This document shows, one piece after another, positions 28,402-36,848 of a stretch of DNA of 64,000 bases. A program made the position numbers and the translations under genes. Each line of letters begins with the position of its first letter. Position 1 is the first letter of the stretch. This DNA comes from Peptoniphilaceae bacterium AM52-5BH (GTDB lineage: Bacteria > Bacillota > Clostridia > Tissierellales > Peptoniphilaceae). Location of the stretch: positions 1-64,000 of the forward strand of contig JAQEDR010000002.1 of NCBI GenBank assembly GCA_027669155.1, in the 5' to 3' direction. The notes beneath the pieces are model-generated. The model made no database searches and was not told the DNA's origin. It saw only the letters and a program-made list of their open reading frames with translations.

Positions 28402-28458
28402 AAGCCTAACCTTCATTTAATTTTGTATCTAAAGAATAAAATGAAGGAGGGCTTTTTT
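28402..28458 (+). promoter_or_regulatory. Hairpin that covers the RBS of the first recombinase gene
   Basis: AAGCC and CCTTCATTT (28402-28418) pair with AAATGAAGG and GGCTT (28439-28454), giving a 14-bp interrupted stem, and TTTTTT follows. The downstream arm contains the ribosome site AAGGAGGG (28445-28451) for the ATG at 28459. The same hairpin would act as a rho-independent terminator or block translation, so recombinase expression is probably held low. Confidence 0.6.
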
Positions 28459-30084
28459 ATGTGCAAAAGTAAAGCTTGTATTTATTTAAGATTATCAAGA
28501 GAAGATGGAGATGTAGAAGAAAGCAACTCAATATCAAATCAAAGAGAATTAATTCATAACTATGCAAATAAGCAAGGAATAAAAATTTTAAAAGAATTTG
28601 TTGATGATGGTTATTCAGGAGCTACTTATAATCGTCCACAATTTAATGAAATGATAAGAAGTCTTGAAAATAAAGAATTCGACACTTTGATAGTAAAGGA
28701 TTTATCAAGATTTGGAAGAGATTATATAGGAGCAGGACGATATATTCAAAAAATATTTCCAGATATGCAGGTTCGATTTATATCCATAACAGATAATTAT
28801 GATAGCCAAAATGCAGATATGAATGATACACACCTTATATTACCAATAAAAAATTTCATAAACGATAGCTATTGTAGAGATATATCAAATAAAGTAAGAA
28901 GTGCTCAAAAAGTTAAGAGGGAAAAAGGAGATTATATAGGCGCTTTTGCTCCATATGGATATAAGAAGAACAAAGAAAATAAGAATAAATTAGAAATTGA
29001 TGAAAAAGCTGCTGAAGTAGTAAAAAGAATATTTGGAATGAAATTGTTAGGATATTCTTCTAATTCTATAGCATACCATTTAAATGATCTTGGAATTGAT
29101 TCTCCATTAATTTATAAGGAAAAATCAGGATTAAATTTTAATGGGGGATTTAGACCAATTAAAGGCGGAAAGTGGTCAGTTAACTCTATAAATAGGATTA
29201 TCAGAAATAGAGTATATATCGGTTATATGGAACAAGGAAAAAGGATTAAATTAAACTACAAAAGCGAAAAAGAAATTTGTGTAGGTCCTAATGATTGGGT
29301 CATAGTTAAAAATTGCCATGAAAAAATTGTATCAAAAGAGATATTTAATATAGCAAATAATTTATTAGATAGAGATGTATGGCAAGCTAGAAATAAAACT
29401 CCAGATATTTTTGCTGGTTTAATGTTCTGTAAAGATTGCGGATCACCACTAATAAGAAGAGAAATAAAAAGTGGAGACAAAAAGATAGTTCAGTATATAT
29501 GCTCAAATTATAACAAAAATGGTTCTTGCACTAGACATGCTATAAAAAAAGAAGAACTTTTAGAAGTAATTAAAGATATATTTACTCAGTATATATCTTT
29601 TCAAGAGTTGTTATATAAGAAGATTAAAAATAAAGAAATAAAATTATCTGCTATTGATTATGAAGGACGTGAGTTAATAAGACAAAAAGAAAAGTACGAA
29701 GCTATACTATCTTGTCTTTATAGTGATTTAGAAGATAAAATATTGACAAAAAATGAATTTAATAGATTTAGAGAAGCTTATAAAAGTAAAATTAAAGAAA
29801 TTGATAAAGAAATACAAAATAGAGAAAATATAAAATCCAATGTGTATAAACTTCTAGAAGAAAACAAAAAATGGATTAATGAAATTAAGAGAAATAAACA
29901 ACTAAATAAAATCGACAGATTATCATTAGTTATGTTGGTAAATAAGATCGTTATTGGAGAGAATAAAGAAATCCAAGTAGTATTTAATCATGCAGAAGAG
30001 TTTAAAATACTCAATAAAATGATAGCAAATGATAAGGAGCTAGATTCTTTAAAAAACATTTCTTCAGCTAGGAGGATAAGCTAA
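28459..30084 (+). CDS. Large serine recombinase 1
   Basis: The ATG at 28459 (MCKSKACIY) is chosen over an in-frame start 63 bases upstream because AAGGAGGG lies directly before it. The 541-residue protein has the resolvase/invertase catalytic domain (YLRLSRED with the nucleophile Ser, then VKDLSRFGRDY), the recombinase domain, a zinc ribbon (CKDCG ... CSNYNKNGSC) and a C-terminal coiled coil. It should cut and rejoin DNA at the element's attachment sites. The next gene starts directly after its stop. Confidence 0.92.
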   Translation: MCKSKACIYLRLSREDGDVEESNSISNQRELIHNYANKQGIKILKEFVDDGYSGATYNRPQFNEMIRSLENKEFDTLIVKDLSRFGRDYIGAGRYIQKIFPDMQVRFISITDNYDSQNADMNDTHLILPIKNFINDSYCRDISNKVRSAQKVKREKGDYIGAFAPYGYKKNKENKNKLEIDEKAAEVVKRIFGMKLLGYSSNSIAYHLNDLGIDSPLIYKEKSGLNFNGGFRPIKGGKWSVNSINRIIRNRVYIGYMEQGKRIKLNYKSEKEICVGPNDWVIVKNCHEKIVSKEIFNIANNLLDRDVWQARNKTPDIFAGLMFCKDCGSPLIRREIKSGDKKIVQYICSNYNKNGSCTRHAIKKEELLEVIKDIFTQYISFQELLYKKIKNKEIKLSAIDYEGRELIRQKEKYEAILSCLYSDLEDKILTKNEFNRFREAYKSKIKEIDKEIQNRENIKSNVYKLLEENKKWINEIKRNKQLNKIDRLSLVMLVNKIVIGENKEIQVVFNHAEEFKILNKMIANDKELDSLKNISSARRIS

Positions 30085-31713
30085 ATGGCTAGAACTAGTA
30101 AAAGATATTTAAATAAAGATAACAAAGTAGCTCTATTATCTAAAAAAGAAACTAAATATAGAGCAGGAATATACACACGATTATCTCAAGATAGAAAAGA
30201 AAAGTATAGGAATAAAAGTGAGTCTATTGATAGCCAAATAGAAATAGGAAGAAAGTATGCAGAAGAAAATGATATACAAGTAGTAAAAATTTACGAAGAT
30301 TATGAATTCACAGGCACAAATTTTAAGCGCCCAGGATTTATAGAGATGATGGAAGATATTAAGTCAAAAGAAATTAATTGTATTATAGTAAGAGATCTAT
30401 CAAGGTTTGGAAGAGAATACTTAGAAATAGGTAACTATATAGAAAATATATTCCCATTTTTAAAAGTTAGATTCATATCTGTTATAGATAAAGTAGATTC
30501 TTTAAATGGGCTTGATGACAAGAAAAGCTTTGAAGTAACAATTAAAAATATCATGAATGATATGTATTCAAAAGACATATCAAAAAAAGTTAGAAGTTCT
30601 AAAAAAGAATTAATGAAGAAAGGATACCATATTGGCGGGAAGCCACCTTTCGGATATATATCAGTAAAAACAGAAGGTGGAAGTGTATTTAAAGTTGATG
30701 AAAAAGTAAGAGACGAAATAGTTTATATCTTTGAATTAGCTAATAATGGAGCAAGTATGGTAACGATAGCTAGAGAATTAAATAAAAAAAGATATAATCC
30801 GCCAAACATTTATTATAAAACAGGAGAAGTATATAAAGACAAAGAAACGAATCCTGGATGGAGAAATTGGTCTATTCAAAGAATTTTAAAAAATGAAGCG
30901 TATATTGGAAATTTAGTTCAAGGTAGATATACAAATATGCTAGAGGATGGTAGTAGGAATAAAGTAAGACCAGAAAAAGAATGGATAAGAATTGAAGATA
31001 GACATGAAGCAATTATAGACAAAAAAGTATTTCAAAATGTTCAAAAACTATTAAGAGATAAATATGATAAGAGTTTCGGAAAATACTTGATACCAAAATA
31101 TGAGGGAAGAGAAGATTGCTTTTACGGATTGCTATTTTGTGGCATATGTGGAAATAAATTATATAGATACTACTCTGTTTCTTGTGGCAGAAGATATTAT
31201 TACTATGGTTGTAGAAATCTAGAAGAGGATAGGAGTAATAACCATGTGGTTATTTCAGAGATACAGTTAAAAAGCATATTAAATGAAGAAATAAAAAAAT
31301 TAATGGAAGAAAACATTAGCTTTGAATGGATTGAAGAAACTCTTAAATCAAAATATGAAAGTTTAAAGCAAAATAAGATGAAGTCCTTAGAATCTATGGA
31401 CAAGAAAATAAAAGATCTTGAATATGAAATATTAAAAACATATGAAAAATATTGTCAAGGACAAGTTAAAATTGATTACTATAAAAAAATCAGAGAAGTT
31501 AAAAATAATCAAAAGAAAACAATTGAAAGAGAAAGAAAAATAGTTGATAATCAACTAACCAAATTAAAGAATAACTATTTAAAAGGAATTGAGTTTTCAA
31601 AGAACTTATACCAACTTGACAGGGAACAATCTGGATATTATAGGAACTTAATTGATAAGATTATTGTTCATGAAGATAAAAAATTAGACGTATACTTTAC
31701 TTTCACACTTTAA
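30085..31713 (+). CDS. Large serine recombinase 2
   Basis: This 542-residue member of the same family has catalytic YTRLSQDR and VRDLSRFGREY, a recombinase domain, a zinc ribbon (CGICG ... CGRRYYYYGC) and a coiled-coil segment near 430-500. AGGAGG inside the previous gene's end serves it. Its catalytic serine is intact. Confidence 0.92.
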   Translation: MARTSKRYLNKDNKVALLSKKETKYRAGIYTRLSQDRKEKYRNKSESIDSQIEIGRKYAEENDIQVVKIYEDYEFTGTNFKRPGFIEMMEDIKSKEINCIIVRDLSRFGREYLEIGNYIENIFPFLKVRFISVIDKVDSLNGLDDKKSFEVTIKNIMNDMYSKDISKKVRSSKKELMKKGYHIGGKPPFGYISVKTEGGSVFKVDEKVRDEIVYIFELANNGASMVTIARELNKKRYNPPNIYYKTGEVYKDKETNPGWRNWSIQRILKNEAYIGNLVQGRYTNMLEDGSRNKVRPEKEWIRIEDRHEAIIDKKVFQNVQKLLRDKYDKSFGKYLIPKYEGREDCFYGLLFCGICGNKLYRYYSVSCGRRYYYYGCRNLEEDRSNNHVVISEIQLKSILNEEIKKLMEENISFEWIEETLKSKYESLKQNKMKSLESMDKKIKDLEYEILKTYEKYCQGQVKIDYYKKIREVKNNQKKTIERERKIVDNQLTKLKNNYLKGIEFSKNLYQLDREQSGYYRNLIDKIIVHEDKKLDVYFTFTL

Positions 31714-31731
31714 AAGTCAGAGGAAATCAAG

Positions 31732-33189
31732 ATGTATAAAATAGGAATTTACATGAGATTATCTAAAGAAGATTATGAAAAAAATGAGGAAAGTAATAGC
31801 ATAAAGAATCAAAGACAATTAATTCTATCATATATTGATAAAAATTTTTCTGATTTTTGTGTAGATAATAAAATTGAATATATAGATGACGGTTATTCAG
31901 GTATGAATACAAATAGACCTGCATTTGAACGATTAATGGAAGATATAAGAGATCTAAATACAAATTGTATTATTGTAAAAGATTTATCTAGATTTTCAAG
32001 AGACTATATAGAAACTGGAAACTATTTAGAAAATATTTTTCCGTTTTTAGGAATAAGATTTATCTCTATCAATGATGGATTTGATAGTAAAGATAATTGT
32101 AATGGAACTATTGAAATTGACACTCAATTTAAATCCTTACTTTACGATTATTATAGTAAAGAACTTTCAGAAAAAATAAAGCTTACTTTGAATTCACTAA
32201 AGACAAAGGGAAAGATAATTAACGAAGCACCTTTTGGTTATGTTAAAGATCCCAAAAATAAATACAAAATCATAAAAGATGACATATCTGCTAAAGTAGT
32301 AAGAAAAGCTTTTGATATGATAGTAGAAGGACATTCACAGGGGAGTATAGCTAAAAATTTTAATAAGGAAAAATATCTTACAGGATCTGAAAGAAAGAGA
32401 GTATTAAGAGGAGAAAGTCTAGAAAATTATAAAAAGATTTTGTGGACAACAGGACAGATAAGTAGAATTCTAAGAAATGAATCTTACACAGGAACATTTT
32501 TATATAATAAAACGTACAAAACTCCAATAAGAAAAAGTATACCAAGACCTAAAGAAGAATGGGGCAGAATAGAAAATGCTTTTGAACCAATTATTTTCAA
32601 AGAGGAATTTAATAAAGTTCAAGATATATTAAATCAAAGATCGTTTCCAGCTCATAATGATGCAAGAGATGTAGATAGTCCTCTTAGGTCAAAAGTAATA
32701 TGTGGTGTATGTGGGCATAAAATGAAGTTTGATTACAGAGCAGTTGTTGGTAAAAATGAAAAGAAATATGACTGTAGATTTAGATGTAGAGTATGTAGTT
32801 TAAATTCAAAGTCAAATTCCATTAGTTCAAAGGCAGTCGAAAGTTATGTGTTGGAGAGCTTAAAAAGAAGAGGTGTAAGATTAGAAGAAAGAAAGACTAT
32901 TAAAAGTAAAAAGGTAGATCAAGGAAAAGTGAATGCACTAAAATTTGAAATACAAAAGAACTATGAGTTATATTTAGATTCTAAACTTACACGAGAAGAA
33001 TTTCTGGTAATTAAGAATAATATAAATGAACAATTAAGTAGTTTAAAAGAGGAGTCTGAAACTAAAGATAAATTAGAAAATATTACTATGTGTAATACAG
33101 ACTTAAAATTAACTAATGAAATCGTTGAAGATAACATCAAAGAGATTATAGTAGACGCCTCAAAAAACATAGAAATTGTCTATAAATAA
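31732..33189 (+). CDS. Large serine recombinase 3
   Basis: This 485-residue protein is shorter than the other two, with catalytic YMRLSKED and VKDLSRFSRDY, a recombinase domain and a zinc ribbon (CGVCGHKM ... CRFRCRVC). It has less coiled coil at the end. All three recombinases keep the catalytic serine, so they may work together in integration and excision. It is the last gene of the element, 37 bases from the chromosomal junction. Confidence 0.92.
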   Translation: MYKIGIYMRLSKEDYEKNEESNSIKNQRQLILSYIDKNFSDFCVDNKIEYIDDGYSGMNTNRPAFERLMEDIRDLNTNCIIVKDLSRFSRDYIETGNYLENIFPFLGIRFISINDGFDSKDNCNGTIEIDTQFKSLLYDYYSKELSEKIKLTLNSLKTKGKIINEAPFGYVKDPKNKYKIIKDDISAKVVRKAFDMIVEGHSQGSIAKNFNKEKYLTGSERKRVLRGESLENYKKILWTTGQISRILRNESYTGTFLYNKTYKTPIRKSIPRPKEEWGRIENAFEPIIFKEEFNKVQDILNQRSFPAHNDARDVDSPLRSKVICGVCGHKMKFDYRAVVGKNEKKYDCRFRCRVCSLNSKSNSISSKAVESYVLESLKRRGVRLEERKTIKSKKVDQGKVNALKFEIQKNYELYLDSKLTREEFLVIKNNINEQLSSLKEESETKDKLENITMCNTDLKLTNEIVEDNIKEIIVDASKNIEIVYK

Positions 33190-33232
33190 TGTGATATAAT
33201 TATAAGCAATAACTTGACACAATAGGGAAAGT
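33190..33232. other. Right attachment site region (element-chromosome junction)
   Basis: After the third recombinase the sequence is noncoding until about 33225, where it enters the ATPase reading frame at GGA AAG TCC ACA (Gly-Lys-Ser-Thr, Walker A). An in-frame TAG at 33223-33225 sits just before. The crossover must lie within a few bases of this point, at or near ATAGGGAAAG. The core dinucleotide cannot be fixed without the other end. Confidence 0.72.
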
Positions 33233-33939
33233 CCACAAGTCTGTATGCTTTACTTAACAAACTAAATACCGGTAGGGAAAACATAATAAGCGTAGAAGAT
33301 CCTGTTGAATACAAGATCGAAGGGATAAATCAAGTTTCAGTAAATGAGAAAATAGGCCTTACCTTCTCCAAATCCTTAAGGTCAATCCTAAGACAAGACC
33401 CAGATATAATAATGATTGGAGAAATACGAGATAAGGAAACTGCCCAAATCGCCATAAGAGCAGCCATAACAGGCCACCTAGTACTATCAACCCTTCACAC
33501 AAGAGACGCCCTCTCATCAGTAGTGAGATTAAAAGACTTGGGAGTAGAAGACTATCTAATAAGATCTGCTATAAGTCTTTTGGCAAGTCAAAGACTAGTA
33601 AAAAAGCTCTGCGACTGCAAAAAGAAAGACATCATGACAGATAACGAATACGAAATAGTAAGCCAATACAAGAAAGTTCCAAGAGATAAGATAATATACA
33701 GACCAAATGGCTGTGAAAAATGTCAAAACGGCTACCTGGGAAGAGAAGCCGTAGAGGAAGTCATTCTAGTAGATCAAGAGCTAAAAGAAATCCTAAGAGA
33801 AGAAGGAGCTTCTACTAGTAAAATAAAAGAAAAACTTAAAAAAGAAGGCTTCAGGTCAATGCTTGAAAATGGCATGGACAAAGTCCTAGAAGGTAAAACT
33901 AGCTTTGAAGAAGTCCTTGGGGCACTGGATGTGGATTAG
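33226..33939 (+). pseudogene. GspE/PilB-family ATPase, 3' part disrupted by the mobile element
   Basis: The frame continues from the Walker A codons ([10 protein letters not shown]) through SVEDPVEY, Walker B ([12 protein letters not shown]), the His box (LSTLHTRDA), and the two CxxC-type pairs (LCDCKK ... CEKCQNGY) to the normal C-terminus, 237 codons. The N-terminal domain and the first half of the Walker A loop are missing. These ATPases power type IV pilus, competence or type II secretion assembly. Since the split falls in the nucleotide-binding loop, the protein is inactive in this genome. The 5' half should lie at the other end of the element. Confidence 0.88.
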
Positions 33940-34343
33940 GGATTTTAGGTAAAATAAATTTCACTTATTAATCTAGTGGCAAAATAATGAAAAATAGTAA
34001 AAATATCAATCTTTTTTAATGGATGGAGAAGTCACAGGTATAATAAAATGTCCTTTAGAGGAGAAGAAACTAAGATAGACGATATGTGCTTATAATATCG
34101 TCTATTTTTTGTATCTATTAATGATAATTCTTTAATTAAAACTAAAATGTAAACTTAAAAGCTTCTATAAATATTTTCTCTATCAAGCTAGTGTTTGATA
34201 AATCGATTATGGGAATTATATGGTAGATACTAGTTTCATTATTTGTCTATTGATTTTTTTATCCTAAGTCCTTCCGATTTATCAATAGAAAAAGAAGACT
34301 CCATTGAGTATAATGAGAAAAGATTAAAGATAAAGGAATGGTT
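33940..34343. other. Intergenic region before uppS
   Basis: About 400 bases without a gene. It contains the terminator at 34075, a long-loop inverted repeat (TCTATTGAT at 34246 with ATCAATAGA at 34281) and a TATAAT at 34309 that may be the -10 of the uppS promoter, though no good -35 is seen. Confidence 0.5.
34075..34111 (+). terminator. Rho-independent terminator
   Basis: ATAGACGATAT and ATATCGTCTAT form an 11-bp stem with a 9-base loop, followed by TTTTTTG. It separates the broken ATPase gene from uppS. Confidence 0.8.
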
Positions 34344-35042
34344 ATGGATAATTTAAATATACCGACTCATGTTGCCATAGTCCTTGATGGGAATGGCAGA
34401 TGGGCTAAAAATAAGCATATGCCTAGGACTTACGGTCACAAGAATGGGGCCGAGAATGTTGTAGATATTTGTCTTTATGCAAAAAAGCGTGGGGTTAAGT
34501 ATATGACTCTTTACGCTTTTTCGACAGAAAATTGGAAGAGGCCTCTCGAGGAAGTCAATTATCTGATGAAGCTTGTGATTAAGTTTATTGAGAGCAAGCT
34601 AGATATTTTGATGGAGGAAAATTGTAAGCTTAATTTCATAGGAGATTTGGAAAAGCTTCCAGCTGCTACTAAGGAGATTTGTATTAGGGCCATGGAAGAT
34701 ACCAAGGATAATGACGAGATTACCTTAAACATCGCCCTAAACTACGGAGGTCGTGATGAGCTAGTACACGCCTTTAAGTTAATGTTGGATGAGGGAGTAA
34801 GTGCAGAAGATATTACAGAAGAGATGATTTCATCTTACCTATATACCAAAGATCAGCCGGACCCTGACTTACTAATTAGGCCAGGTGGGGAGCTTAGGCT
34901 ATCAAATTTCTTGATCTACCAGCTTGCCTATGCGGAGTTTTATTTTACAGATACCTTGTGGCCTGACTTTGATAGGAAGGCTTTTGATGAGGCTTTGGAG
35001 GAGTTTTCTAGGAGAAATAGAAGATACGGGGCCTTGTCATGA
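34344..35042 (+). CDS. uppS: Undecaprenyl diphosphate synthase (isoprenyl transferase)
   Basis: It makes the C55 lipid carrier for peptidoglycan from farnesyl and isopentenyl diphosphate. HVAIVLDGNGRWAK at the start carries the catalytic Asp, with YAFSTENWKRP and RPGGELRLSNFLIYQ later. The ATG at 34344 is preferred to the one at 34338 because AAAGGA touches the latter. Length (232 residues) is normal. It overlaps cdsA by 4 bases, as in many Firmicutes. Confidence 0.95.
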   Translation: MDNLNIPTHVAIVLDGNGRWAKNKHMPRTYGHKNGAENVVDICLYAKKRGVKYMTLYAFSTENWKRPLEEVNYLMKLVIKFIESKLDILMEENCKLNFIGDLEKLPAATKEICIRAMEDTKDNDEITLNIALNYGGRDELVHAFKLMLDEGVSAEDITEEMISSYLYTKDQPDPDLLIRPGGELRLSNFLIYQLAYAEFYFTDTLWPDFDRKAFDEALEEFSRRNRRYGALS

Positions 35043-35815
35043 ACTTGTTTAATAGGGCAATCGGTGGAGCTATAATCCTTGCACTTTTGATCTTTATAAC
35101 ATTTTTAGGAAGGATTCCCCTAGCTATTGGGGTTATGGTCTTCTCCTATATTGCCCTTCATGAGATGAAAGAGGCTTTGGAAAAGATTGGGATTACCCTT
35201 CCTATGAAGCTTTTGTATGTGACTAATACAATCATCATGCTCGCAGCCTATGTCAATAATTCTGATATTTATATAGCAAGTCTTGTGGTTTCTGTAATTT
35301 TTATGATGATGTATATTATCTTGAGGGGTCATTATAGCCTATATGATGGCTTTGCGACATCCTTTGTCTTGCTCTATATATCATTTTTGATGAGTCATAT
35401 ATTAAGAATAAAGGATGTAAACTTCGTATGGCTTTTGTATATTACAGCTTGGGGTTCAGACACCTTCGCTTATCTTGTAGGTTCTACTATGGGTAAGCAT
35501 AAGTTTGAATCTATAAAACACATTAGTCCCAACAAGACCATCGAGGGATCTATCGGTGGAATAGTAGGGGCTTGTGTCCTAAATTCGATTTTTATCAATG
35601 AATTTGGCCTTGGTGTTAAGATATATGAAGTCATTATTTTTACTATTATTGCAGCTGTTTTGTCTCAGGTTGGAGATTTGATAGCTTCATTTATTAAAAG
35701 AAAAACTGGAGTCAAGGATTTTGGACATATTATTCCTGGCCATGGAGGAATCCTCGACAGGTTTGATTCCATGCTTTTTATAGCTCCGGTTTTATATTTA
35801 TTTTCAAGATTATAA
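35039..35815 (+). CDS. cdsA: Phosphatidate cytidylyltransferase
   Basis: This 258-residue membrane protein converts phosphatidic acid and CTP to CDP-diacylglycerol, the precursor of phosphatidylglycerol (see pgsA in this window). The family signature is visible near the C-terminus (SFIKRKTGVKDFGHIIPGHGGILDRFDS, split here as GVKDFGHIIPGHGG and LDRFDS). Several hydrophobic helices fill the first 200 residues. The start overlaps uppS. Confidence 0.94.
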   Translation: MNLFNRAIGGAIILALLIFITFLGRIPLAIGVMVFSYIALHEMKEALEKIGITLPMKLLYVTNTIIMLAAYVNNSDIYIASLVVSVIFMMMYIILRGHYSLYDGFATSFVLLYISFLMSHILRIKDVNFVWLLYITAWGSDTFAYLVGSTMGKHKFESIKHISPNKTIEGSIGGIVGACVLNSIFINEFGLGVKIYEVIIFTIIAAVLSQVGDLIASFIKRKTGVKDFGHIIPGHGGILDRFDSMLFIAPVLYLFSRL

Positions 35816-35824
35816 GGAGAGTTG

Positions 35825-36838
35825 ATGAGTAAAATAATTATAGCTATAGTTATGTTCTTGTTCTTGATTCTTATTCATGAATTTGGACATTTTCTTCTAG
35901 CGAAAGCATCCGGAATAAAGGTAAATGAGTTCGCCATTGGTATGGGTCCTGCTATTTTTAAAAAGCAGGGCGAGGAGACTCTTTATTCCCTAAGACTCAT
36001 ACCAATCGGCGGATATTGCGCTATGGAAGGAGAGGATGACGAAAGTTCGGATCCTAGGTCCTACGATAGGGCACCTGCCAAGAGTAAGTTTCTTACAATC
36101 CTTGCAGGACCTGTGATGAATTTACTGCTTGCAGTTATTATATTTTTTGTAGTTGCTCTTAATACAGGAGTCGCTACAAAGACAATCGGAGGCTTTAGTA
36201 AGGATTCTCCTGCTAAGGCCGCTGGTGTAGAAATAGGGGATGAAGTAGTAAGCCTTGCGGGTCAAGAAGTGACAAGCTTTACCGATATTTCACCTATCCT
36301 AAACGAATATTACAAAAACAGGGATAAGGATGAAAATATTCCCCTTGAAGTCTTATCTAATAATGAGAGTAAAACTTATGAGATAAGTCCTATGGAAGAA
36401 AATGGGTCTTACTATCTAGGAATCGAGTCCAAGCTTAGAAAGGCTGGTATCGGTGAGGCTATTAAGCTTGGCTTTGTAGAAACAGGCAAAAATATCGCCT
36501 TAATTTTTGTAGTCTTGGGTAGACTTTTTACAGGAAAAATCGCCTTTTCAGCCCTTTCCGGTCCAGTAGGAGTGGTAAAGGAGCTCGGTAACCAAGCTCA
36601 AAATGGTTTGATGAGCCTTTTGTATTTTTTAGGCTATATCAGTGTCAACCTCGGAGTATTTAACCTCCTTCCAATACCAGCCCTAGACGGATCAAAGATA
36701 GTAAGTGCTCTTTATGAGATGATTACAGGCAAGCGCGTTAATAAGAAATTTGAAGAAAAAATCACAGTAGCAGGTTTCGTAATTCTTTTGGGGCTAATAC
36801 TTGTGATTTCAATAAAAGACATAATTAATCTATTCTAA
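35825..36838 (+). CDS. rseP: Site-2 intramembrane zinc metalloprotease
   Basis: HEFGHF in the first membrane segment is the zinc-binding HExxH, and NLLPIPALDGSKI near 285 gives the third ligand. A PDZ domain lies between (about 115-185). The ATG at 35825 is chosen over the TTG three bases earlier because of the spacing from AAGGAGA. It cleaves membrane proteins such as anti-sigma factors and signal-peptide remnants. It lies between cdsA and ispG; the dxr gene that often sits here is absent. Confidence 0.93.
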   Translation: MSKIIIAIVMFLFLILIHEFGHFLLAKASGIKVNEFAIGMGPAIFKKQGEETLYSLRLIPIGGYCAMEGEDDESSDPRSYDRAPAKSKFLTILAGPVMNLLLAVIIFFVVALNTGVATKTIGGFSKDSPAKAAGVEIGDEVVSLAGQEVTSFTDISPILNEYYKNRDKDENIPLEVLSNNESKTYEISPMEENGSYYLGIESKLRKAGIGEAIKLGFVETGKNIALIFVVLGRLFTGKIAFSALSGPVGVVKELGNQAQNGLMSLLYFLGYISVNLGVFNLLPIPALDGSKIVSALYEMITGKRVNKKFEEKITVAGFVILLGLILVISIKDIINLF

Positions 36839-36848
36839 AGGAGATAAA

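Larger units (their letters stand above)
1..33225 (+). mobile_element. Right-hand part of a serine-recombinase mobile element carrying a metallophore locus
   Basis: All genes run on the plus strand. The segment ends with three tandem large serine recombinases, and 37 bases after the last one the sequence becomes the interior of a GspE-type ATPase gene, entering at its Walker A codons. Base composition is clearly more AT-rich than the chromosome beyond 34 kb. The cargo is an NRPS metallophore pathway, its transporters, a TetR regulator and a sigma-like gene. No conjugation genes are visible, but the left end is outside the window, so an integrative conjugative element or a mobilisable island are both possible. 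The exact right boundary is uncertain by a few bases because of the unknown crossover core. That the whole left part belongs to one element is inferred. Confidence 0.72.

Noticed and set aside
33190-33260. tRNA gene as the integration site
   Set aside because: No tRNA-like sequence; the junction lies in the ATPase gene.
33412-33939. Separate small ATPase gene starting at the ATG at 33412
   Set aside because: The frame is open and homologous back to 33226, where it meets the element; it is the 3' part of a broken gene, not an independent one.
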